From positions 113,429-177,428 of the forward strand of contig BQMF02000660.1 in the NCBI GenBank assembly GCA_027922465.2: DNA of 64,000 nt. The letters are read 5' to 3'. The DNA is from Turritopsis dohrnii. Taxonomy: Eukaryota; Cnidaria; Hydrozoa; Anthoathecata; Oceaniidae. The translations under genes were made by a program, and so were the position numbers. The notes beneath the pieces are model-generated. The model did no database searches and had not been told where the DNA came from. It saw only the letters and a list, made by a program, of their open reading frames with translations. Within the stretch, counting starts at the first letter, position 1. Each line of letters starts with the position of its first letter. This document shows, in pieces, positions 48,274 through 59,700 of the stretch.

Positions 48274-51200
48274 CAGAAAAAAACGTAACATTGCATAGAA
48301 TATTTTCATCTGTCAAATCGTTACCATTATTACATCAATACGGTGGTGAGAACACTTATAAAAGTATTTGAGCCACGGCTGTTTCGAACACTTAGTTTCG
48401 CGAAACTCAGACTGAGCATGCGCAATTTTCCGTTTCAAAATATGAGATTGTCTCCTTTGGCATTTCTGCTCCACCATCTGTGGGGATTTTAAGGGCCAAA
48501 AACTTACCCATAACTTAATATGAGAGACAAAATAAACCACCCACGATGGAGTTTATTGTGTACACTTTCCATAAAAAATATCATAGTAGTCAAATTTTAA
48601 TGACAAGCCCGCGAATTTTACAATTTAGAAAAGCTCCTGAAAATCTGGGTGAATAACTATTCCACTTCTTTGTAGTTTTTTGCAGACATCTGGAGTTTTG
48701 CCACAAGAGGAATAACAATACAGATTACAACATAATAATTATCTTTCCTTTAAATTTTATTACACATTGCAAACATTTTTTTAAAAAAAGTTACGAAGCT
48801 TCAAAGTACAGCTATTTTCACCTGTCATGGCGGACAACACCACACTTCACGAAATTGCTTTAGAAAAACTTTGTCGTGTTTGTGGAAATATGCTTTCCTA
48901 CAGAGTAAAGTATGCTACATCAGAGCACATTAACAACCTTTGCTCAGCTTTCAATACAGATTTCGCAAGAGATACAGTTAACATTCACCCCAAATATTTT
49001 TGCAACAACTGTCTAGCAAAAATGAATAACTTATTGAAACGTGGCTCCATTCACCAGTTAATTCCTGTAGAATGGAAAGAGCACATCACAGACAACTGTG
49101 GCACGTGCGACTTATTTAAGAGCAAAGGAAAAGGTGGAAGACCCAGCAAAAGTCGAAAAAAAGGTCGCCCTATCAAACCCTTGAAAGTAGAACACAACTG
49201 GTCACCATCGTTAATCAACGAACTACATGTCATGTCGCCACAGCAACTTATTGATTTAAACCTGACAGATTTTTCAATCTCAATCAACAATCATATCAGA
49301 CCTTACATCTGCGAAATTTGCCAAGACTTGATCAAAAGGCCTTTGTATATTGTTAACTGCAACCATACTTTCTGTGGAGTTTGCCTAACATCACATTTAA
49401 AAACAGATAGCAATTGCCCTTCTTGCCACAATTATATTTCACCCAATATCAACTCGATACAATCAGGACAAGTTCTTATTAACACCCTATTGATGCAGAA
49501 TATAATGTGTTCCACTTGCAAAATTAATTTTTCAATAAATGGTTTCAAAGGTCACATTTGCAGAAAACCAGTCCTGACCACTAGTGACATTCTTAACATT
49601 AATCCCCATCAAGAAGTTCCTCAAGAGGTGATGGAGTGTATTACTCATGTTGTTGAAATTCAAATGGAGAAGTCGCAGTTACCTAACAATAGCATACAGC
49701 TTCCTACAAAAGGCTCTAAGGTAAAATACCTTACCATACTTAGACCAAAAAATCTAAAACAAATCAGTTTTGTTGTGAATGTGAGTGTGTATATGCATGT
49801 TTTTTTAAAATAAAAAAACACATCTATACAAATAAGAAAATGACGTACAACAATACCATAAAAAAATAATTGATTTTCATGTCTGTAAACTATCCCAGTG
49901 GGCAAAAAGTCACTGCAGAGAAGTGCATTTGCTTTGAAATACTGTATAAACTTGTGCAAGATAGACTCCACCACTTTGATTTTCAAAAAATATGCCCGCT
50001 GGGAAGGCAGTCCATGAACACAATATTTACTATTATATTTAATCTGCACAGATTTAAACACTTATGTAATTCTTATAGCCACTGACGATGACACAGATTC
50101 GCATCCCTACGAAGCATTCAGATGTATCGAGCAGAAGAAGCGTGGAATGTAGGACAAAAACAGCTAAAGAAGTGATGTCTATGATAGCTGGCCCCAGTAA
50201 TGGTGCAATTTCAACCCAAACTACTGCAATTATTCAAAGTCTAGACAAAAATGAACGTGAAAATATTGTGAAAAAACTGAAAGTACAAGCTACCATCCCT
50301 CCACAGCATGTCGCTGCAATGAAGTCGTCCCTCAATATTCCCTGGAATCAGTTTCGACAAATTTCTCGTTGGTTGAATACTTTCAACGTCAAAATATCAT
50401 CTGAAAAGGAGACTAGAAAAATTGCAACAGAATGGGTAGGGGCTGGTTTGAATGCTGAATTAGCGCCATTAACTAAAACTAATGGCACAAAATTGGAAGT
50501 CATCCTTATTCCATGGGCCTATCTTTACAACTTGGTTGGTCATTGCCTCCAACGTGTGTCGCTGTTAGAAAAACATCATCTTCTAGTGCAGCACAGTTTC
50601 ATTAATATAAGTGAAATCCACATCAAAATAGGTGGAGACCATGGAGATAACAGCTTCAAGATGGGTTATCAAATCGTAAATGTGAGAAATCCCAACAGGC
50701 CAGATAATACAGTCATATTTTCGATATTTGAAGCCAAAGACACCACCAGCAACCTGCGAATATGCTTAAAACGGTTTAAAACACAAGTTGCAATGTTACA
50801 GAAAGCAAAGTTTCAGAACCAAAACTTCCGTGTGTTCATGTATGGCGATTATGCGTTTCTTTGTGCTATGTACGGATTGTCTGGTGCGAATGGTAAGTGT
50901 CCAATCTACAATAAAAAGCATAAATATCCCAAATCTGTACTAAATAACATATCTATAAATATCCCTCTACTGCATTATAACAATTTCAGGTCGTCATCCA
51001 TGCTTGTGGTGTTTAGCGACACAGGAGGACATGCAGTCTCCGGCTTTTGCAAGAGGAAGTTTTGAGCCTCGGACCCTCGAAAACTTGAAAAATCACCATG
51101 AGGCCTATGTTTATGCAGGAAAAAACGTTAAGAATGCTAAAAATCATTTTAATGTAATTGAAGAGCAATTCTTTAATATACCACTTAATCAGGTAAAGTT

Positions 51201-53277
51201 TTGTTTAATATATAATTAAGAAGCATTTTAAATGAAGAAAAAATTAAGATGAGACTCACATTATTCTTTAAAGGTTGCCATTCCGGGATTGCATCTTTCG
51301 TTGGGGATTTATGGAAAAATTTTCAACATGTTGGAAATGGAATGTCATTTGCTTGACATTGAAATGGCCACACTAAAATCAACAAATGTGCAGGGAACAA
51401 AAGACATAGAATATCAACTTTACATTGAAAAAAGAGCAGATCTGGAGGAAGCTAAGGAGGCAATAGTAGATGAGATCGATTTGATAAGAGAGGAACTGGG
51501 ATATCACCTGATAGCTGGTGGAAGTCAAGATGTTGTTTCCACATATTATATTCCCAGAGTGAATGAGCTTGAATCTGAAAAGAACAAAATCGAAAATTCA
51601 ATCAATGACCTTATCAAGAATTTACCAACTGGTTCTGGTCCGTGTGCTTTGTCTCTTGATGCCAGTTTGCAGAAAATAAATATCGAAAGACAAGCATACC
51701 ATGGCAAAAGCTTCATTGGGAATCATGTCCATAAGTTGCTAAAAGTAAGATATGATAAATTGTTAATGATAGGACTCATTTCATAGAGAAGCTTGAGGTC
51801 AACTAAAAGTTTATAAGAAATTTTTTATTTTAGAAAGAAAATACCATACATATATGTAGTGGGATCATCAAAGCTGTTCAGAATCATACAGACGATGAAC
51901 ACATTCTTGAAAAAGCACAGGCAATGTGCGATAAATTTACAAAGTTAATCGAGAAGTATTCTGTTTGTGACAACATTTTCAATAGCTCCAGGGAGTTAAG
52001 TGCAAGTGAAATTGACTCCCTTGGTAAGAATAATTTTTTAAGAAAATTCACAAAATATTACCACTGTTGTAATATATTTTTTATTTTCCTTTTTAGAAAT
52101 TGCGATCAATTCATTTTTAAACTTTTTGCGACTGAACTGGCCTAAAATCAATATCAGTCCAAAGTTACATATTTTAGAAGACCACGTCGTGCCATTTGTT
52201 AGACAATGGAAATCAGCTTGCGGAGTTTACGGTGAGCAAGGTGGGGAAAGTCTTCACCATCAATTTAAGCAGATGAAAGCCAGGTGAATATTTCAACTCA
52301 TTACTTATATACACGGAACACTATGAATTTTATCAAAGTTTCAAATGCATATTTAACCTTAGGTACGTAGGAGTGAAAGATCCAGTAAAACGTCTAGAAT
52401 ATACAATGAAACAGCATTTGCTAGCTTCATGTCCTGATGCACAAGTAATCAAACCAAAAGTGAAGAAAAGGAAACGAGAAGAATAGTTTAGAATAGTTTC
52501 CTTAGGGGGACGAAAATTTTGTTAGAGTAGAACGTCAGAGTGAGTAATCGTATAAAAATCAGCGAATAACACTAAGTGAGGATGTTTTTTGATATATATT
52601 ATAGCTAATCACTTAAATCAGAAGTAAATATTAGAGGTATTATTTATTCAGTTTTGACTTTTAGCAACAACAAAACTTTAGTTTGTCACGGAATTTCATA
52701 GAATTGTATATATGAAAATCAGGAAAGTTTGAGATATTGTAAAAAGTTTAAAAAAAATGTTTGCACTATACCTTTTGGAAATATCTTTTATTAGCCATCT
52801 AACTACCATACAACATCAGTCAAATCCATGAGAAAACTTTGAAAGTTGAAAAATTGACCCTCGTTTACCTTGACATAAATTTCAAGTCAGAAACAAACGA
52901 TTAAAGTCATAGCCATGCCAAAGCCTTACGCTCGCTCCCTGAACCTTAGATTCCTGTAAGCGAAGAAATGTGAACATGTGGTGAATCGTTCTGATATATT
53001 TTGCAACCAGTGAAATGAGAGATTTTCCAAAATTGGAAATACAAACTTAGTACCTAGGAATGTATAAAACCACGCGTGTTTCTACCATCTTTAAAAAAAG
53101 CCGTCGGACTTGGCGCATGCGTAAACTGAGTTTCGCTTCCGAAACAGCCGTGGAGCAAACGAGGCCAACCCTGAGCCTGGCCCTCATTAACCCAAACTCA
53201 TTTCACAAGGTTTACACCGCAAAGTCTGATGGTAACGGTTTGTCAGACCAAAATATTGGTAATGCCCATAACTTCTG
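48274..53277 (+). mobile_element. RAG1-N-terminus-like DNA transposon, apparently full length
   Basis: The transposase gene (48827-52486) is bracketed by inverted sequences. An inner, well-matched pair is CCACGGCTGTTTCG at 48373 and its complement ending at 53153, followed inwards by GCGAAACTCAG and GCATGCGC on both sides. Looser matches (CAAAYCGTTACCAT, CATT...AATATTTT, CAGAA) run out to about 48274 and 53277. Depending on which is the true terminus the element is 4.78 or about 5.0 kb. No clear target-site duplication is visible at either limit. The intact gene between inverted ends makes an autonomous element plausible. Confidence 0.75.
48827..52486 (+). CDS. Transposase with RAG1-like zinc/RING N-terminus, 960 residues, seven exons
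   Basis: Exons: 48827-49720, 50079-50892, 50990-51192, 51274-51744, 51834-52023, 52097-52283, 52363-52486. All borders are GT/AG, all phases agree and no internal stop is met. Residues 13-120 resemble the RAG1 N-terminal zinc region: LCRVCGN (Cys16/19), IHPKYFCNNC (Cys59/62), then VEWKEH and a GRPSKSRKKGRP basic hook. Residues 162-199 form a C3HC4 RING (CEICQDL, CNHTFCGVC, CPSC), followed by CSTC...GHIC, again as in RAG1. The rest is a DDE-type transposase of a family I recall from cnidarians: KIGGDHG (Asp485), MYGDYAFLCAMYGLSG (Asp555), GRHPCLWC, and LEDHVVPF...GEQGGESLH (Glu904 or Glu908). The tail is basic. Aplysia N-RAG-TP is a described transposon with such an N-terminus; whether this core is the same is inference. 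Likely acts in the nucleus on its own ends. Confidence 0.88.
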
Positions 53278-53730
53278 TCTTGAAATCAGGATATAGTTTG
53301 CCCTTCTCCATATTATCTCCCTAACCATTCACCCCGCTTGCTGCCTATCTATTCCACTGCAATATCACCTCCCTAATTTTAACCTGCAAATAACGTTTTA
53401 AAGAAGAGGAACAAGAGGTATCATTTTAACATAAACAAAAACCATACCAGGACAACCAGAGCGTTGGTAATCGTTTTTACTGTGGATGGAGTTTTTTGAA
53501 TCGTTTAAAACACTAATAAACAAAATGGAATTCTCTACGTCAGCATAGGCAGTCGTCAGGGTGTCGAGATCAAATACAACGTCAAATAAAATAGTACAAA
53601 CCATATGTATAATGCTCCCTTTTTACAAAAGTAAATATTTAAAATAGATTAGCATTTCCATAAATTTTTTTTGTACAATTTTTAGTAAGCTGAACTCAAA
53701 AGAGAAAGTTATTCTCTGAGATTGGATATC

Positions 53731-56700
53731 TTAAAGTTTTAAAACAGTTCCACGACCTCGACCTCTTCCCTTTCCTATAAAAAAACGAAACTCGTCACAG
53801 CTGATTTAAGACTGTTCTTACAACACTAAAATACGTTAAAATTACCTTTCTTTGGAACTTTTTGCCATGAAGAATCTGACTGCAACGATGGGAAATCCTA
53901 AAATAAAATAACATCATGTGGCCTCGCAGATCCTGGAATACTGTTATTTCCTAAACACTGAACACAAATGCTATAATTACTTTAAGCACGGTTGATTCTA
54001 AAAACTTGTCCAAGTCCATTTCTAAAGTGTACCATTTCTAACCACACAGTATATTTTATCTCCTGAATACAACGCTATAATTACTGTTAACATTAAAATT
54101 TTTCCAGATCTATTTCTAATTGTTTGAGTGCTGACATCAGCATATTACATTACTCAGTTCTATTTATAACTGTTTATTATCTCCACGGTTGGTTCTGGAA
54201 GGAATGTTACGTCAATAGCGCTTATTTTTATTTTTGTAATACCGTAAATATCCGAACAAGCGCCCAGCATTTATTAAGCGCCCCCCTTTAATAATCGCCC
54301 AGGTAATTTCCACAAAGTTCAATAAGCGCCCAGCACTTATTAAGCGCCCCTCTCGAATAAGCGCCCACCTTTTAAAAGGGGGCGCTTAATCGAAAACTGC
54401 CTTGAGAAACTGGGCGCTTAATTAAAATTTTGCTTTCTTATATCGGGAATAAAAAAACTGAAACTGAAAAACTAAAAGACCTAGTAAGACGAAACCTAAC
54501 TTTTTGTTAAATCTTTTTTCAGTTTTATTTTCCAGGGAAAATTATAAATATCAAAACATTGTCTTGTACCGTTGTCTTCAATTTGTACTAAATTATGAAA
54601 GTTTTATAAGCGCCCAGCATTAATTAAGCGCCCCCGTCGATTAAGCGCCCATGCAAAAAATCCAAAAATTTAATAAGCGCCCAGGGCGCTTGTTCGGATA
54701 TTTACGGTATATGCTCGATAGCAGAACTAATGTCGAATATGAACACTATTTTCTATTTTCATTTCTGCTAAAGGAAGACATACTTTACGATCGTTTGTGT
54801 TTTGTGGGGCTTTTATTACTGTCCAACCCTGCGCATAATTGTTTCTCAAATTTTATTGGTTCATACTTCATGAAGCGGCAATATTTCGGAAGGATGCTAA
54901 TTTACCATGTTTAACCTCCATAACGATTGTCTATGGACTTGATACCACACAGAGAGACGAACTTAAAAAAAAAGGATAAAAACTTCCAGGAAATTTATGA
55001 CCTTCTTGGTAAATCTATTTTAAAATGGTATTCCCAATGAACAGATCGAGAGAGAGTTATGCTTTTGTTTCTAATGGAAAAAATATCTTAGTTTGATTTA
55101 AGCAATTCTACATATGAAAGAACTTTGTCTACTTCTTCTTTGAAAGTAGGTTATGTTTTTTTGTTTTTTTGAAGCTGTGGATTCATACAGTTTAGCTCAG
55201 CTTCTTTCTCAGCTTCAAGATCAGGCATAACAATGTCTTCACCAGTGTGTATGTTTTGTATATCAAACCACGTCAAGTTGTCAAAGTATAGTACCTTTTA
55301 TGTTTTTAATCGATTAATCAAATTCAATCACTGTTTTGTTTTGCTATTGATAATATCTAGAAGGATCAATATATGCTGACTTTATATTGTTTCGCACCGA
55401 CAAAATTCAGGATATTTTGTACCATTCAGCTATAATCCTTCCGGTGAGTATGGCACTATTTTTATTGACCAAAATATTTGTTCAATTTTTGTATTGGTGA
55501 TTCAGGAAGCCAATTTGACGGTACATATCAATTTCAGATTTTCAGAATTAAAGCGTATACAATTAACATGCAAACTTATTGTGATATCTGAAACGATTAA
55601 TATTTTTTCGTACCACCAAAAAATTATTAATTAATTATTATGTTACGTCATCAGATGTAGTCAAATTTATATTGGTGTTATATGTGTAGAATGAAATTTC
55701 GTATTGACTAAATTTTTCTTTCATGAAGCTCTGGGGAGTACGCAATTAAAAATGTAATGTTGCATGATAGAAATCATTCAAACTTTTTTGGAATTTTGTA
55801 AACGAATTGTTGGAAGCAGTTGGGTGTTCAATTCATGAGTTCATTTCTAAACACAAAACGATACGGAAACGATACGGAAACACGTTTTTTTTACAGAAGA
55901 ATGAAGCGAAAAGCCAAAGAATTTCTTGATACATATAGAAGGAAGATTAGTAAATATATATTCGTGATTTAAGGTGACTAAATGAACCTTTAACAAGTGG
56001 AAAAGCAATTTCCTGCTACAACTACGGATGAACAGAACTACTAGTTTTTTACCATAAAAAAAACACGATCATCTTGACACAAAACAAAACAGAAATGAGT
56101 TTCATCAGAAGATGAAGTGTATATCGCGGCATCCTCTTATCAGAATGCAGGATTATACAGATGAATCTATATAGTCAGAAGAAAGCACGTATTGTCCAAG
56201 TATTTCTACACAAGTTGTAAGTAACACATATGTAAGTTCAACTTACATATTGATTAAAACTGGTAAAAATTTATTTTACTAAACCTATCTGCAGTTCAAC
56301 TTACATTGATTAAAACTACTAGTTATCCTCGAATTTACTCAACTGCTTCTTGAAACTATGTGCGCTTACACTCACGCGAAGCCAATCGCGCAAATAACGT
56401 GAATGAACAAAGTATACACATCGGTGGATGAACAACAAATTTTTTGGCTGGTGGTGATAGTAAAACTTCAGCATACATGGCTTTATGGTGGCTATTGTTC
56501 ATCTAGTGTGAAATAGTTGTCTATTCTACTTAATCTGTTGTTGTTTTGATTTGAAAGTAAAATTGAAAAATAGAATGGTTTCTTAACATGGACAAAAATG
56601 TACCTTATCAAGACTCATATCTGCAACACCACCAACAATGGATGTGAAACCAGGTGGAGGCAGAGAAGGATTTGTTTGTATGTTTTGTTTTCGCTGTGCT

Positions 56701-59700
56701 GTTTCAGCAGCAATTTGTTGATTGTACATTTGCATTCTCGATCCAGCCTTTTAAAAACAATAAGAAAGATACAAAACTTTGATGTCTGCAATGATAAGAC
56801 GTATAAAAACCATAAATGATATATCACATATATCAAAGGAAATTAAAGCAATGTCCAGCAGTTATTCTATATTTGAATATAAGAGAATTCTTTAAGATAG
56901 AGACCACCACTATGAAATCAACATACCGGTTGGCTTTCTGGCTTTGATGGTGATGACACCTGATTCCATGGTGAAGACATCTGATTCGATGGAGATGTCA
57001 CCTGATTTGATAGAGATGTCACCTGATTCGATAGAGATGATACCTGCTTTGATGGAGATGATACTTGCTTTGATGGAGATGATACCTGCTTCTTCACGTG
57101 AAAGTTACCAGACGCCATCAATCTTCCTATTTAAAATATCCCAAATAAATATTACATTACCACTAAGAACCTGGACCAAACAAGTAAATACTATAGCTTA
57201 TATATTCACCTATTTCATCTGACTCCCGCAATTGCTGCGACTGCAAAAGCCTTGGGTGTACAGGTTGTTTTCTAGTTGTGCTGAGAGAGCCTGAAAAAAG
57301 CTGACATTTTTACCACGGCGTTATGAGTTTATGTTTCATCTTTTTGACTTTATAAGCGAAAGTGAGAAATAATGATATAAAATAAATGCAAATGTTAAGC
57401 AAATGTTATTTCTAAGGATGTTCAAGACAACAGCCTCAAAGTTAAGTTTCAAAAGCAACTTATTTGTTAATGCATGTATAAGGAAGACGAAAACGTCCTA
57501 CGTGAAGGAAAAGTCTTGTTAAATGAATTTTTGTGAGCTTACCTCTAAAAGAATAAAACAAATACACTGCCAAAATAACATCTTCTACCATTATACAGAG
57601 AAGAGGGTTTCTTGAAGCTTGTAATGATGTTTCAGCTACACGAAGTAATCTTACCTAATCCTTTTATGTCCATGAACAATAGCGCCCACATGGCGCAATC
57701 ACGTTTGGCATCCTTTTTAGTTGAACAAAAGTTCATGCTTCTGTAAAACTTATCGAAAATCTGACACTGATATGCGAATCCACCACGTGCGCCAGCCGTA
57801 CATTCTGTGAACTTTGGCAGATTTAATTTGGATTTTTGACAGACTATATTTAGAAGACTCGTATAGTCAACTTTCATTCCTACATGAATATAGAAAAAAA
57901 TTCATTCAAAGAAAGTCATTTGGGGCTGTTTATATGAGAAGCGGGACGTTTTTCGTCCCGTCCCGGCAAACGTCCCGTCCCGCTTCTCATATAAACAGCC
58001 CCTTAGCTCCCCAATTTCAGTAAGAGATACCTGCTACAATGTAAATTAAAGGAGAAACAAAATGTAAAAGTATCATCTATAAGAAGCGTTGAAAAGTCAC
58101 ATTAACAGACCTACCATGCATTTTCTCGTTGTTTGTGGGAAAAGCTGCCTTGATGGCATCCAGTTTGGCTTGGCGATCTTTTTCTGACCATTTTGTAGGA
58201 TCCTTTTCTCTAAGCAAAACACAGGAAGAAAATTTTAAAAAATATTAGAAATACAAACGATGTACAAAAAGATACGAATGATTAATTATTTTTTGAATGT
58301 CAAGACTCAGAAAAATTTATGTGAGGATGTGGTAGTATGAAAGGCAAACATTAAAATCTGTGCAAGCTATGCAAGCATGATAATGATTGCCAAAGATTAA
58401 AGTTACCCATCAAAGTCAGTGGCTGTCACATTTTCTTCACGCATTCTTTGTTGTTGTCTATCGTATTTCCTTTTATGATTTTTTCGCTGTGATTTTGACA
58501 TACTATAGCGAAAAAACAACAACAAAACCAAAGTTTTTGCCGAACATCTTTTTTAAAGTATTGATCAACAATGCACAATTCTATTAGGTAGACTTACTCA
58601 TTCCAGTTAGGAGGTCTTTCAGGAACCAATTCTTCCTCTAACACCGATGATGTTGCCTGTGAGTTATTTTCTGCACTTTCATTTTCATCGTCGAATTCAT
58701 CGTCGAATTCATCGTTGCATTCATCGTCGAATTCATTGTCGATTTTTTCCTCGTAATTTCTGCCAGTAAGATAGACAGGCATGCCTTTGTCAACATTCAG
58801 ATTAAATTCTTGAGCATCTTCTTCTATTTCTGTTTAAAGAGTGTATAAAAATTTCAAAGCTTCATCATTCAGTAACACCATTATATATCTAGAGTTTACT
58901 GTCACTGGTTTTTGTTAACAACATTGTGACGCTGGTCTTTCATTTATCCTAAACCTACAATTCCAGACATCCCCCTGCAGACATAAATACTACATTCAAA
59001 TTTATTAATTCATGGATTTTTTTTCTTCTGATGAAATAGTTTAAAAATGAAAGATCATTTGAATTTTAAAATTTTGTATTACATGAACGTATTTATAAGT
59101 TCTTTAACCTGATGTAATCATAAAGAATGATCAGAGGCAAAGTACAACGCTACCTCTTTGCAAACTATACACAAAAAACAAACAAGGAAAAAATCAAAGT
59201 AACTCACTTTTAAAGATAAGGATTCCTTCTTTTAAGTTGATTTTACATATTTATAAATCAATATCAACATCAACAACAACAACAATTATAAATGAGCACT
59301 GAATGAATGAATGGCTTGGAAATCATTTCCATTTTCTAACTACTACATCATACCCGATGTGTAAGTTAGTTTGCTGCTTTAGTTCGAAATCTGTTCTTTT
59401 ACTTGAATGCACATTCAATTAAAAACATTGACTTTCAAAAGGTTCTTTTTTCGAATGAATGTTTGATATGAAACGTTTGTACTGCATTTGAAGGTTAGCT
59501 CAAAGTAGTTTACAAACCTCATTAATACAGGGAATATGAAGCTTACAGTAAATCGTACCTTTATTTTAAACGCCAAATAATGGAAAAAATATTTCAATTT
59601 ACCTGGGATTTATAGTTGATTTACAAAAGCTATCATGAACTCCATAAAAAATAATTGAGGAGTGGAGAAAAGAAATAGTTCATTGAGTTGAGAAATAGAT

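Noticed and set aside
49660..50061. 133-residue minus ORF
   Set aside because: It overlaps the end of exon 1 and intron 1 of the RAG1-like transposase on the other strand and has no motif.
48373..53153. Target-site duplication at the inner inverted repeats
   Set aside because: The flanks (TTTGAG on the left, AGCAAA on the right) do not match at any length I tried.
56615..56836. 73-residue ORFs on both strands
   Set aside because: They are other frames over exon 56747-56604 of the GTSF1-like gene.
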